From: Bacillota bacterium
Lineage (GTDB): Bacteria > Bacillota > Ch66 > Ch109
DNA: 64,000 nucleotides
Assembly (NCBI GenBank): GCA_013178275.1
Contig: JABLWZ010000022.1
Location: 1 to 64,000 of the forward strand
Reading direction: 5' to 3'
Under the pieces are notes generated by a model, which made no database searches, was not told the DNA's origin, and worked only from the letters and a program-made list of their open reading frames with translations. The position numbers and the translations under genes are program-made. Shown in pieces: positions 1 through 12,433 of this stretch. How positions within the stretch are numbered: position 1 is the stretch's first letter; each line of letters starts with the position of its first letter.

Positions 1-230
1 TGCCCTGTGAAGGTCGACCGGCAAAAAGGGGCGAGCGACAGGAGGTCGCGAGAAAGCAAAGTGCAAGGATGCACGTTTTGCTTTTTCCCAACCCCTTTGT
101 GCATGTCGGCCTGAACAGTTGGCAGAAAAGAGCCGGGAATACCGGGCGACAGGACACCACAGAGTATGGCCCTGCCCTGATGAGATTGAATGCGATCCTT
201 TAGGTGCGGTGTAGTTTTTTGTCGACAGGC
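1..230 (+). ncRNA. Candidate structured non-coding RNA (partial, family unassigned)
   Basis: No convincing ORF lies here but the + strand folds into nested helices. GCGAC 35-39 pairs with GTCGC 45-49. An 11-bp stem at 55-65/70-82 has an AGGA loop and a 2-nt bulge. AAAGGGG 25-31 pairs with CCCCTTT 92-98 and encloses both hairpins. CCTGT 4-8 can close on ACAGG 225-229, so the visible part may be nearly a whole domain; the 5' end may lie off the window. I could not match it to tRNA, tmRNA, RNase P, SRP or 6S RNA. A raiA-type motif is only a hypothesis to test. The strand is inferred from the pairing, not proven. Confidence 0.4.
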
Positions 231-233
231 TGA

Positions 234-255
234 CGGGAGCCGGTTTCGGCTCCCG
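234..255. terminator. Strong hairpin between ncRNA and leuD
   Basis: A 9-bp perfect stem (CGGGAGCCG 234-242 with CGGCTCCCG 247-255, loop GTTT) sits just beyond the leuD stop. There is no immediate T-run on the leuD strand. On the + strand a TTTTT follows about 17 nt later. It probably ends or insulates transcripts from one or both sides, but a classical intrinsic terminator is not shown. Confidence 0.45.
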
Positions 256-284
256 CTTGGCTGCTGTCTCAAGTTTTTGGTTTT

Positions 285-785
285 CTAATCGAAGTTGAAC
301 CCGCCGTACTTCTGGAAGTGGGCTGCCAGGCCGCCGTCCTCCAGTATTTTGATCATGACCGCGGGCAGGGGGGTGATCTTGATGTCCTCTTTGGAGGTCA
401 GGTTGTGGATGACCCCGGCCGCCAGGTCGATCTCCAGCTCGTCGCCCGCGTTGATGCGGTCGGTGTCGCACTCGACCAGCGGCAGCCCGCAGTTTATGGC
501 GTTGCGGTAGAACAGCCGGGCGAAGGACTTGGCTATCACCGCGCTGAGTCCGGTATAGAGCAGAGCCCAGGGGGCCTGTTCGCGGGAGGAGCCGCAGCCG
601 AAGTTGGTGCCCGCGACCAGCAGGTCGCCCTTGGCCACTTTGCTGTAGAAGTCGGGGTCCAGGTCTTCCATGGCGTGCTTGGCCAGCTCGCGCATGTCCA
701 GGGTCTTGAACTTGTACTTGCCGGATATGATGTAGTCGGTGTTCACGTCGTTGCCGAACTTGTGGGCCTTGCCTTTGTAGTCCAT
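285..785 (-). CDS. leuD: 3-isopropylmalate dehydratase / homoaconitase small subunit (LeuD family)
   Basis: The 166-aa product is the swivel domain that completes the aconitase-type active site of the LeuC partner. The family signature GCGSSREQAP is at residues 63-72, and the N-terminal NVNTDYI stretch is typical of the archaeal/clostridial LeuD/HacB group. It follows leuC by 4 nt. Its ribosome-binding site AAGGAGG is made by the last Arg-Arg codons (AGG AGG) and stop of leuC, implying tight coupling. Because the operon starts with a homocitrate-synthase-like gene and carries no leuA or leuB, the substrate may be homocitrate or citrate rather than isopropylmalate; sequence alone does not settle this. 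Confidence 0.9.
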   Translation of the reverse strand: MDYKGKAHKFGNDVNTDYIISGKYKFKTLDMRELAKHAMEDLDPDFYSKVAKGDLLVAGTNFGCGSSREQAPWALLYTGLSAVIAKSFARLFYRNAINCGLPLVECDTDRINAGDELEIDLAAGVIHNLTSKEDIKITPLPAVMIKILEDGGLAAHFQKYGGFNFD

Positions 786-789
786 CTGT

Positions 790-2049
790 CTACCTCCTTA
801 CCAGCTCTCGTGGATCAGCGATCTGCCCGGCCAGGGCCGAAGCCGCCACGGTCGCGGGAGAAGCCAGGTATATGAACGCCTTGCCGTTGCCCATCCGCCC
901 CTTGAAGTTGCGGTTGGCGGTGGATATCACGTTCTCCCCGTCGGAGGGGACCCCGTTGTGGGTGCCGACGCAGGGTCCGCAGCCGGGGGTGACTACCGCC
1001 GCTCCAGCCTCGATCAGGTCCTGGAGTACCCCCTCCTTGATGGCCGCCAGCATGACCTGGCGTGAGGCCGGGGCTACTATAAACCTGACCTGGGGATGGA
1101 TCTTTTTGCCTTTCAGGATGCCGGCCGCCACCCGCAGGTCTTCGAGGCGTCCGTTGGTGCAGGTGCCCAGGTACGCCTGCTGGATGGGTGTCCCGGCCAC
1201 CTCGGTGACCGCCACGCCGTTGTCGACGGTGTGCGGCCGAGCTACCTGCGGGGCCAGGTCGGAAACGTCGTACTCTTTTTCCATGGCGTATACCGCGTCG
1301 GGGTCCGGGGACACGGGTTTCGGGGTCCGCACGCCGTGCGCCTTGACCCACTCCAGGGTCTTTTCGTCGGCCAGCATGAGCCCGGCCTTGGCCCCCATCT
1401 CGATGGCCATGTTGGAGATGGTGAAGCGGCCCTCGACGGAGAGATCGGCTATCGCTTCCCCGAGGTACTCCGCCGCCTGGTAGGTAGCCCCGTCAGCGGT
1501 CAGGTCGGTGATGACCTTTATTATCAGGTCCTTGGCGTAGACTCCCGCCGGCAGCCGGCCGTTGAAGACCAGCTTTACGCTCTCGGGGACCTTGAACCAG
1601 AGCTTGCCCGAGATCATGGCCGCGGCCAGGTCGGTGGAGCCGACCCCGGTCGCGAAAGCGTTCAGCGCCCCGTAGGTGCAGGTATGGGAGTCCGCGCCCA
1701 CCACTAGGTCGCCGCACACCACGTGCCCCTTTTCGGGAACCAGCTGGTGGCATACCCCTTCACCGATGTCGTAGAGGGTGAATCCCTGCTCCCCAGAAAA
1801 ACCGCGCATCAGCGCGTGTAGCGCGGACACGCCTTCCAGCGGGCTGGGGGCGCTGTGGTCGATGACCATGGCGACCCGGCCGGGGTCGAAGACCTTCTTT
1901 CCGGCCATCTCCCGGAAGGCCTGTATCGCTAACGGTGAGGTGCCGTCCTGTCCCATGACGAAGTCGAGGTCCGCGACCACGATGTCGTTGGCCCGGGCGT
2001 CCACCCCGCTGTGGCTGGAGAGGATTTTTTCAGCGATCGTCTTACCCAA
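790..2049 (-). CDS. leuC: 3-isopropylmalate dehydratase / homoaconitase large subunit (LeuC family)
   Basis: A 419-aa [4Fe-4S] hydro-lyase of the aconitase superfamily that isomerises a 2-hydroxy tricarboxylate with the small subunit encoded downstream. Cluster ligands are visible as GTCTNG (C297) and TPGCGPC (C357, C360), with GADSHTCTYG near 118-127. The length fits the short HacA/LeuC subgroup (about 420 aa) rather than proteobacterial LeuC (about 465 aa); that subgroup includes both isopropylmalate isomerases and homoaconitases. It lies immediately after the homocitrate-synthase-like gene (2-nt gap), so I infer that it acts on the product of that enzyme. Cytoplasmic and presumably oxygen-sensitive. 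Confidence 0.9.
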   Translation of the reverse strand: MGKTIAEKILSSHSGVDARANDIVVADLDFVMGQDGTSPLAIQAFREMAGKKVFDPGRVAMVIDHSAPSPLEGVSALHALMRGFSGEQGFTLYDIGEGVCHQLVPEKGHVVCGDLVVGADSHTCTYGALNAFATGVGSTDLAAAMISGKLWFKVPESVKLVFNGRLPAGVYAKDLIIKVITDLTADGATYQAAEYLGEAIADLSVEGRFTISNMAIEMGAKAGLMLADEKTLEWVKAHGVRTPKPVSPDPDAVYAMEKEYDVSDLAPQVARPHTVDNGVAVTEVAGTPIQQAYLGTCTNGRLEDLRVAAGILKGKKIHPQVRFIVAPASRQVMLAAIKEGVLQDLIEAGAAVVTPGCGPCVGTHNGVPSDGENVISTANRNFKGRMGNGKAFIYLASPATVAASALAGQIADPRELVRR

Positions 2050-2051
2050 CC

Positions 2052-3191
2052 TTATTCTCCCTTCTCTTCCAGATAGTCTTCATACAGGTGGACCAGTTCT
2101 TTATCGAACAGGGAACGCTTGAGGCTGACCGCCAGTACCCTTACCCGGCGCAGCATCTCCTCGGCTTCCTGTGAAGTCAGCTCGTAGTTGAATTCCCGGA
2201 ACTTGGCGATGATGGAGTGGCTCCCCGAGTGCTTGCCGATCACGATCTGCCGCTCGCCGTCCACCTCTTCGGGGCTGAATACCTCGTAGGTGATCGGGTT
2301 TTTCAGTACCCCGTCGCCGTGGATCCCCGACTCGTGGGAGAAGATGTTGGAGCCCACGATCGGCTTGGAGGGGTGGATCTTCCTCCCCGCCGCCCGGGTA
2401 ACATACTCGGCCAGTTCCTTCAGCTTTTCGGTCTTGAAGTTCAGGTCGGTCTTGTTGATGTGTTTGAGGGCCATGACCACTTCTTCCAGGGCGGCGTTGC
2501 CGGCGCGCTCACCGAGACCGCTGACCGTTACCCCCACCCAGTTGGCGCCCGCGCGTACCCCGGCCAGGGCGTTGGCGGTGGCCATGCCGAAGTCGTTGTG
2601 GGTGTGCATCTCGACTTCGATGCCTACCTCGTCGATCAGCCGCTTGACCTTCTCATAGGTGCTGAACGGGTCCAGGGTGCCCACAGTGTCGCAGAAACGG
2701 ATGCGGTTGGCCCCCGACTCCTTGGCCAGCTTGGAGAACTGCACCAGGAAATCCATGTCGCTGCGCGAGGCGTCCTCGGCGTTAACCGAGATGTAAAGCT
2801 TGTTCTGGTTGGCGAACTTGGCCGCCTTGGTCATCCGCTCCAGGACGTCCTCCCTGGTGGTCTGCAGCTTGTACTTGATGTGGATGTCGGAGACGGAAAT
2901 GGAGAGAGCCACCGCGTCCACCCCACAGTCGATGGAGTCCTGGATATCGGAGATGACCGGGCGGTTCCAGCCCATGATGCTGGCCTTCAACCCCAGCTTG
3001 ACGATATCGCGGACCGCCTGCTTCTCGTCTCCTCCCATGGTGGGGATGCCGGCCTCGATCTGGTGTACCCCTATCTCATCCAGGTATCTGGCGATGCGGA
3101 GTTTCTCCTGGTTGGCGAATACCACGCCCGCCGTCTGTTCCCCGTCTCGTAGTGTCGTGTCGACGATCTTGATTTCTCTGTCCATCTTCAT
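2052..3191 (-). CDS. Homocitrate synthase / 2-isopropylmalate synthase family protein (NifV-like)
   Basis: A 379-aa DRE-TIM metallolyase condensing acetyl-CoA with a 2-oxo acid. DTTLRDGEQ is at 11-19 and the metal-binding HTHND at 196-200, followed by a GLGERAGNAALEE motif and GKHSG in the C-terminal half. The length and lack of a C-terminal LeuA dimer domain match NifV/AksA-type homocitrate synthases rather than leucine-regulated LeuA. No nif gene is in the window. Possible roles are homocitrate for a cofactor, the aminoadipate route, or a Re-type citrate synthase, whose family is related. The ATG at 3191 has AAGGGGG upstream; a second in-frame ATG is two codons later. Confidence 0.8.
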   Translation of the reverse strand: MKMDREIKIVDTTLRDGEQTAGVVFANQEKLRIARYLDEIGVHQIEAGIPTMGGDEKQAVRDIVKLGLKASIMGWNRPVISDIQDSIDCGVDAVALSISVSDIHIKYKLQTTREDVLERMTKAAKFANQNKLYISVNAEDASRSDMDFLVQFSKLAKESGANRIRFCDTVGTLDPFSTYEKVKRLIDEVGIEVEMHTHNDFGMATANALAGVRAGANWVGVTVSGLGERAGNAALEEVVMALKHINKTDLNFKTEKLKELAEYVTRAAGRKIHPSKPIVGSNIFSHESGIHGDGVLKNPITYEVFSPEEVDGERQIVIGKHSGSHSIIAKFREFNYELTSQEAEEMLRRVRVLAVSLKRSLFDKELVHLYEDYLEEKGE

Positions 3192-3216
3192 ATCCCCCTT
3201 ATATTAATTAAAGTAT

Positions 3217-3239
3217 ATTATACAGGTTTTTCCTCCTGT
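3217..3239 (-). promoter_or_regulatory. Promoter region of the homocitrate synthase operon with inverted repeat
   Basis: On the minus strand a perfect TATAAT (3217-3222) lies 25 nt upstream of the start codon. Directly upstream and overlapping it is ACAGG-N8-CCTGT (3222-3226 / 3235-3239), a small inverted repeat placed where a repressor would block the promoter. No good -35 box is visible at 17 bp. Operator function is inferred only from position. Confidence 0.4.
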
Positions 3240-3242
3240 TTT

Positions 3243-3272
3243 CGCCGGGTTCGAAATGTATACATCCCGGCG
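3243..3272. other. Hairpin between gatB and the homocitrate synthase gene
   Basis: CGCCGGG (3243-3249) pairs perfectly with CCCGGCG (3266-3272) across a 16-nt loop that itself contains TTCGAA and GTATAC. Neither strand has a T-run after it, so it is not a standard terminator. It separates gatB from the next promoter. Confidence 0.4.
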
Positions 3273-3280
3273 GGACGGAC

Positions 3281-4720
3281 TCAGAGCTTTTCACGCAGCA
3301 GCCGGTTTACTATCTCTGGGCTGGCCTTGCCCCGGGTCTCCTTCATGACCTGTCCCACCAGGAAGCCCAGCGCCTTGTCCTTGCCGTTTTTGAAGTCCTC
3401 GACCACCTGCGGGTTGGCGGCCAGCACCCGGTCAACGATCCCGCTGATGGCGTCCTCGTCGGTTATCTGGACCAGGCCCTTTTCCTTGACTATGCTCTGC
3501 GGGTCCCGGCCGGTCCTGAACATCTCTTCGAAGACGGTCTTGGCTATCTTGCCGCTGATGGTTCCCTGGTCGATCAGCTTCAGCATGGCGGCCAGGTCCC
3601 CCGGGGCTACCCGGGACTCCGCGATCTCCAGTCCTTCGTTGTTGAGGCAGCGCAGCAGGTCACCCATGATCCAGTTGCTGACGGCCTTGGGGTCGCGGTG
3701 CTGGCGGCAGCACTCCTCGAAGTAGTCGGCCAGGGCCCGGGAGCCGGTGATGATGTCGGCGTCGTACTCGGGCAGGCTGTACTCCTCGATGAACCTGCTC
3801 CTGCGGACATGGGGCAGCTCGGGGAGTTTTCCCCTTATCTCCTCCACCCACCCCCGGTCTATCACCAGCGGCGGCAGGTCGGGCTCGGGGAAGTAGCGGT
3901 AGTCGTGGGCCTCCTCCTTGGTACGCATGGAGAGGGTGACCTCTTGGTTTTCATCCCAGGTGCGGGTCTCCTGGACGATCTTCTCTCCCTCCTCCAGGGC
4001 CTGGGTCTGGCGCCAGATCTCGTACTCGAGGGCCCGCTGCAGGGAGCGGAAGGAGTTCATGTTCTTTATCTCGGTCTTGGTCCCCAGGGTCCGGCTGCCC
4101 CGGGGCCGCAGGGAAATGTTGGCGTCGCAGCGCAGCGAGCCCTGCTCCATGCGGCAGTCGGACACCCCCAGGTACTCTAAAATGGCCTTAAGCTTCTCCA
4201 GGTAAGCCCGGGCCTCGGCGGCCGAGCGCATGTCGGGCTCGGAGACGATCTCCAGCAGGGGCACCCCGGTGCGGTTGTAGTCGACCATGGAGTATTCGGA
4301 ACGCCCGATGGTCTCCCCCTGGTGCACGAGCTTCCCCGCGTCCTCTTCCATGTGGACCCGGGTAATGCCGATGACCTTCTTTTCACCGTCCACCTCGATC
4401 TCCAGGCTGCCGCCCTGGCAGATGGGAAGGTCGTACTGCGATATCTGGAAGTTTTTCGGGAGGTCGGGGTAGTAGTAGTTTTTGCGGTCGAACTTGCTGA
4501 ACTGGCTGACCTCGCAGTTCAGGGCCAGGCCGGTCATGACGGCGTACTCCACGACCTTCTGGTTTACGACCGGCAGCACCCCCGGGAGTCCGAGGCAGAC
4601 CGGGCAGGTCTGGGTGTTGGGCTCGGCCCCGAAGCTGGTGGAACAGCCGCAGAATATCTTGCTGGCGGTCTTCAGCTCGGTGTGCACCTCCAGGCCTATG
4701 ACCACTTCGTAGTCTGACAT
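3281..4720 (-). CDS. gatB: Asp-tRNA(Asn)/Glu-tRNA(Gln) amidotransferase subunit B
   Basis: A 479-aa kinase/tRNA-binding subunit of GatCAB. It phosphorylates the carboxyl of misacylated Glu-tRNA(Gln) or Asp-tRNA(Asn) and uses ammonia from GatA. N-terminal features are [10 protein letters not shown], the Zn-type Cys pair around CGCS, and [10 protein letters not shown]. The central [12 protein letters not shown] and [17 protein letters not shown] motifs and the C-terminal YqeY-like tail ([18 protein letters not shown]) are all present at standard length. The start ATG overlaps the gatA stop (TGATG), so the two are translationally coupled. Cytoplasmic and essential in organisms lacking GlnRS. Confidence 0.97.
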   Translation of the reverse strand: MSDYEVVIGLEVHTELKTASKIFCGCSTSFGAEPNTQTCPVCLGLPGVLPVVNQKVVEYAVMTGLALNCEVSQFSKFDRKNYYYPDLPKNFQISQYDLPICQGGSLEIEVDGEKKVIGITRVHMEEDAGKLVHQGETIGRSEYSMVDYNRTGVPLLEIVSEPDMRSAAEARAYLEKLKAILEYLGVSDCRMEQGSLRCDANISLRPRGSRTLGTKTEIKNMNSFRSLQRALEYEIWRQTQALEEGEKIVQETRTWDENQEVTLSMRTKEEAHDYRYFPEPDLPPLVIDRGWVEEIRGKLPELPHVRRSRFIEEYSLPEYDADIITGSRALADYFEECCRQHRDPKAVSNWIMGDLLRCLNNEGLEIAESRVAPGDLAAMLKLIDQGTISGKIAKTVFEEMFRTGRDPQSIVKEKGLVQITDEDAISGIVDRVLAANPQVVEDFKNGKDKALGFLVGQVMKETRGKASPEIVNRLLREKL

Positions 4721-6195
4721 CAGTCCGCACCTCCTGACTTCAAGGGTGGTTTCTTCAGGTGCCAGTCGGTACCCTGCTGGAAGGCGTAACCCGCCCGGAT
4801 CAGGGTTCCCTCGTCGAAGGGCTTCCCGATCAGCTGCAGCCCCACCGGCATGCCTCCCACGAAGCCGCAGGGTAGCGACATCCCCGGGAGTCCCGCCAGG
4901 TTGACCGGGATGGTGCAGAGGTCGGTCAGGTACATGGACAGCGGGTCGGCCTTGGCCCCGAACCTGAATGACGTGGTGGGGGCGGTGGGCGAGGCTATGA
5001 TATCGTATTTCTGGAAGGCCTGGTCGAAGTCCCGCTTCACCAGGGTGCGGACCTTCAGGGCCTTCAGGTAGTATGCGTCGTAGTAGCCCGAACTCAGGGC
5101 GTAGGTGCCCAGCATGATCCTCCGCTTGACCTCGGGGCCGAACCCCTCCTCGCGGGTCTGCTGGAACATGGTGACCACGTCGGGCGTATCCTCGGCGCGG
5201 TATCCGTAGCGCACCCCGTCGTAACGGGCGAGGTTGGAACTGGCCTCGGCGGTGGCGATCAGGTAGTAGGCCGACATGGCGTACTCGGTGGACGGGAGCG
5301 AGGTCTCCTCGCAGATCGCGCCCATGGCCTCCAGCTGCTGGATGGCCTTCTTCACCACGGCCTTCACCTCGGGGTCGGAGTCTTCCTCGAAGAACTCCCG
5401 GGGTATCCCGACCTTCAGCCCCTTAATATCGTCCTTCAGGAAGGCGGTGTAGTCGGGGCGGGGCAGGTTCGCGGAGGTGGAGTCCCGGGGGTCCCATCCC
5501 GCGATGGCGTTCATCACCAGGGCGCAGTCGACCACGTCCTTGGTCAGCGGGCCGATCTGGTCGAGCGAGGAAGCGAAGGCCACCAGCCCGTAGCGGGAGA
5601 CTCGGCCGTAGGTGGGCTTCAGCCCCACCACCCCGCAGAAGGTGGCCGGCAGTCGTATCGACCCGCCGGTGTCGGACCCCAGGGCGTAAATCACCTCGTC
5701 GGCGGCCACCGCAGCCGCGGGCCCGCCGCTGGAGCCTCCCGGGACGTGGTCCAGGTCCCAGGGGTTTCGGGTGGGAAAGAATCCCGAGTTTTCGGTGGAT
5801 GAACCCATGGCGAACTCGTCCATGTTGTTCTTCCCCATCAGCACCGCCCCGGTGTCCGCCAGACGGGCGGTGACGGTGGCGTCGTAGGGGGGCCTGAACC
5901 CGGCCAGGACCTTGGAGGCGCAGGTGGTCGGAATCCCCCTGGTGCAGAGGTTGTCCTTCAGTCCCATGGGGATGCCGCAGAGGGCATCCGGGGAGTCCCC
6001 CTGCCTCAGCCGCACCTCCGCTTTATCCTTCTGGTGGCGCGAGCCTTCGCGGTTCAGGCTGACGAAGGCGCGCACCTTTTCCTCCACTTCGTCCACCCGC
6101 GACCAGCAGTCCGCCAGGATGTCGCCCGCGCTTATCTCGCGGGAACGCAGCATCTCGGCCAGCTGGTGGATGGTCAGCTCGTTCAGTCTGGACAA
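4720..6195 (-). CDS. gatA: Asp-tRNA(Asn)/Glu-tRNA(Gln) amidotransferase subunit A
   Basis: A 491-aa amidase-signature glutaminase subunit that releases ammonia from glutamine for GatB. The Ser-cisSer-Lys triad is visible: K80 in GLKDN, the cis-Ser in PGGSSGG (about 155) and the nucleophile in [12 protein letters not shown] (about 179). Translation starts at TTG (6195) with GGGGAGG six nt upstream. It sits between gatC and gatB, but the 207-nt gap to gatC is unusually long and holds a repeat element and a hairpin, so gatAB may have its own transcript processing or promoter. Confidence 0.97.
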   Translation of the reverse strand: MSRLNELTIHQLAEMLRSREISAGDILADCWSRVDEVEEKVRAFVSLNREGSRHQKDKAEVRLRQGDSPDALCGIPMGLKDNLCTRGIPTTCASKVLAGFRPPYDATVTARLADTGAVLMGKNNMDEFAMGSSTENSGFFPTRNPWDLDHVPGGSSGGPAAAVAADEVIYALGSDTGGSIRLPATFCGVVGLKPTYGRVSRYGLVAFASSLDQIGPLTKDVVDCALVMNAIAGWDPRDSTSANLPRPDYTAFLKDDIKGLKVGIPREFFEEDSDPEVKAVVKKAIQQLEAMGAICEETSLPSTEYAMSAYYLIATAEASSNLARYDGVRYGYRAEDTPDVVTMFQQTREEGFGPEVKRRIMLGTYALSSGYYDAYYLKALKVRTLVKRDFDQAFQKYDIIASPTAPTTSFRFGAKADPLSMYLTDLCTIPVNLAGLPGMSLPCGFVGGMPVGLQLIGKPFDEGTLIRAGYAFQQGTDWHLKKPPLKSGGAD

Positions 6196-6236
6196 GGTAT
6201 CCTCCCCTTCAAAGATTGTTGTATCCGGTGCTCAAC

Positions 6237-6273
6237 CGAGTCTGCCATTAACCCCTTCCGGCCGGCAGACTCG
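6237..6273. other. 10-bp perfect hairpin in the gatC-gatA gap
   Basis: CGAGTCTGCC (6237-6246) pairs with GGCAGACTCG (6264-6273), loop 17 nt. It lies 42 nt upstream of the gatA start, with no T-run on either strand. It could be an RNA-processing or translational control hairpin for gatAB; the role is unknown. Confidence 0.4.
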
Positions 6274-6301
6274 ATAAAGCCGGGGTATCCGCATTTCTTT
6301 A

Positions 6302-6402
6302 CGCTATCGGAAAGTATATGCAGGGAACTTTCCGATGCAAGCAAGTGTAACTATGGCTATCGCTTGCGCCAGAGGCTTGGCGATAGCCAAGTTTTCTTCG
6401 CG
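6302..6402 (-). repeat. Double-hairpin dispersed element, copy 1
   Basis: About 101 bp immediately after gatC. Read on the minus strand it begins TAGCGCGAAG, and its TAG is the gatC stop codon. It contains the hairpin core CTTGGC/GCCAAG inside a larger GGCTATCGC...GCGATAGCC pairing. A second stem, ATCGGAAAGT/ACTTTCCGAT, lies at the far end. Close copies lie at 47025-47126 and 54318-54423, and a diverged one at 33010-33066. There is no ORF inside, so it is a REP/MITE-like non-autonomous element. Confidence 0.75.
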
Positions 6403-6687
6403 CTACATGATACGGGGAACCTTGAAGTACCCGCCGACCCTCTCGGGGGCGTTTGCCAGCACCTCTTCCTGGTCCAGCGAGGACTTCTGTTCGTCCTCGC
6501 GGAAGATGTTGTGGATGGGCAGAACGTGGGCCATGGGCTCTACCTGGCTGGTGTCGAGTTCGTCCAGCACCTTGACGTACTCCAGGATGGAGTTCAGCTG
6601 TTCGGTGTAGGTCTCTATCTCCTGCTCGGACAGTTCGAGCCGGGCCAGCCGGGCCACGTGTTCGACCTGCTGCCGGTTGATGATCAA
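6403..6687 (-). CDS. gatC: Asp-tRNA(Asn)/Glu-tRNA(Gln) amidotransferase subunit C
   Basis: A 94-aa GatC, the small belt subunit that wraps GatA and GatB. Typical features are VEHVARLARLELSEQE near the N-terminus, a central LNSILEYV helix, the LDTSQVEPMAHV motif, and the C-terminal PERVGGYFKVPRIM. The ATG at 6687 has GAAGG about 8 nt upstream. First gene of gatCAB. Its stop codon is contributed by the first bases of repeat copy 1, so insertion or recombination of that element may have redefined the end; the C-terminus still looks normal (usually ends VPR plus one or two residues). Confidence 0.96.
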   Translation of the reverse strand: MIINRQQVEHVARLARLELSEQEIETYTEQLNSILEYVKVLDELDTSQVEPMAHVLPIHNIFREDEQKSSLDQEEVLANAPERVGGYFKVPRIM

Positions 6688-6803
6688 AATACCTTCACCC
6701 CTCTATCTGCAATATTCAACATTATATCACAACAGCGTGGATATAGAATGCTGTAGGCGAGCACTATACTGTATTCTTTGTTTCAGCGTGGCGCGGCGCC
6801 GGG

Positions 6804-11146
<4,343 letters not shown>

Positions 11147-11713
11147 TGATTTTGCGGCTCCTTCCTGGTCAGTGCAGGGTGTCTGCTGGGTGGATTAAAA
11201 CAGTAATACAAGTAATTTTATCACGTCCGCCGAGTCCTTGTCTAACGGGGGGGAGGGACGATTTTCAACTGGGATGTCTGTTTTTTATATCTGTGGTATT
11301 TTAATAATGGAATATTGATTAGACACTTTAGACACAAAACGCGGTTTCTACAAAAAACCGGGCTTTGAAAGAGCGCCGGCCTTAGTGCAAACTAGCTTTG
11401 TTTTACTTTGCCGCATCCTTAAAAGGTAAGATTGGAGCGTAAAACAGGCCCTTTTGTTGGCTATCGCCAAGTTTCGCGGACTAAACGCGAACTTTTAAAT
11501 CGGGGTCCCCGGACCTCAGCCGTCATATTTCTGGGGATAGGTATACATGGATCTACCCCCTCGAAAACAAAAATGGCCGCCAATCGACAGCCTTATCTAT
11601 TACAATTATACGCTAAAAGTACCCTCTGTTCCTGCCAAGTTTCTGCCAACTCAGTTTTCGCCAGCGGTGCTGGCTGAACGTCAATCCTTACGCGGGGACT
11701 CGACCCCGCGCAT
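11147..11713. other. Non-coding stretch with repeat debris
   Basis: About 570 nt with no ORF I believe. It holds a fragment of the dispersed element core (TTGGCTATCGCCAAG at 11458-11472) and, near the right end, two GC hairpins: GCCAGC/GCTGGC around 11664 and CGCGGGG/CCCCGCG around 11691-11710. The latter is directly after the ybaK stop and may end that transcript, though no T-run follows it. The part nearest 11147 is AT-rich and probably carries the pcrA promoter; no clear boxes were found. Confidence 0.5.
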
Positions 11714-12184
11714 TCATTTAACTACGTCCGCCAGTTCAAACTTGATCACCTTTTTTAAGTCCTCAAGGCTTAACTCTACCTGGTACCCTATTTTACCGGC
11801 GCTGAAGAAAATCGTATCGAAGTCCTGGGCGGTTCTATGGATAGTGGTTCTAAAATATTTTTTCATCCCGATCGGCGAGCATCCCCCGTGTACATACCCG
11901 GTCAGTTCGAGCAGGTCCTTTGACTTTAACATCTCGATCGATTTTTCCTTGACCTGCACGGCTGCTTTTTTTAAATCCAGTTCATCCTCGACGGGTATCA
12001 AGAAGACATAATGATTCTTGGAACCGCCGATCGTCACCAGTGTTTTAAAGACCCGCTCAGGGTTTTGGCCTAACGCGTTCGCGACATCGATACCGCTGAT
12101 CGCACCCGTATCGGCATAACAGTGCCCCTGGTATCTGATCTTCATGCTGTCGAGCTTTCTCATGACATTGGTTTTCTCTGCCAT
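11714..12184 (-). CDS. ybaK: Cys-tRNA(Pro) deacylase (YbaK/EbsC family)
   Basis: A 156-aa YbaK-type trans-editing enzyme that hydrolyses Cys-tRNA(Pro) made in error by ProRS. Family features are the TNVMRKLDSMKIRY-like N-terminus, RVFKTLVT, the VPVEDELDLKKAA-like block with the catalytic Lys, and GYVHGGCSPIGMKK in the C-terminal half. I start at ATG 12184 (AGGTGGGG just upstream). The longer frame to 12325 runs through repeat DNA and is not conserved-looking. Stands alone between two repeat-rich gaps. Base composition is lower in GC than the ligA/pcrA neighbours. Confidence 0.9.
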   Translation of the reverse strand: MAEKTNVMRKLDSMKIRYQGHCYADTGAISGIDVANALGQNPERVFKTLVTIGGSKNHYVFLIPVEDELDLKKAAVQVKEKSIEMLKSKDLLELTGYVHGGCSPIGMKKYFRTTIHRTAQDFDTIFFSAGKIGYQVELSLEDLKKVIKFELADVVK

Positions 12185-12293
12185 TTTCCCCACCTGCAAG
12201 ATACAGATTATCTGCAATTGACCCATGCTGAAATTGTACCATACCGCTTGGGGGGAAATGTAGCATGCGGTGCTGGGGGTAGAAAAATTGAGA

Positions 12294-12395
12294 TAGTTGA
12301 CAGCGAGAACCGTCACCGGTGTCAACTGCGGCTCATGTCCCCAGGGTACGACCTGGAAAGAGTTGACAGTTAGAACCGTCCCTGACAGTCTTGGG
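12294..12395. repeat. Two REP-like units (GTTGACAG..GAACCGTC)
   Basis: Unit A (12294-12327) is a hairpin with AGTTGACA pairing perfectly to TGTCAACT and an inner ACCGGT. Unit B (12360-12395) repeats the left half, GTTGACAGTTAGAACCGTCC. A related copy lies at 39379-39403. The form 'protein-free, GTTGACAG...ACCGTC' resembles extragenic palindromes mobilised by Y1 (RAYT) transposases in clostridia. No such transposase is in the window. Confidence 0.6.
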
Positions 12396-12433
12396 CTTAT
12401 CCTGTTTTAGTTGGTGTGGTTTGTAGTTATCCT

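Noticed and set aside
3243..3272. Intrinsic terminator after gatB
   Set aside because: Good stem but no T-run on the minus strand and a very long loop; listed only as a hairpin.
11432..11677. 81-codon + strand frame in the pcrA-ybaK gap
   Set aside because: No SD and no convincing protein features; it spans a repeat fragment. Treated as non-coding.
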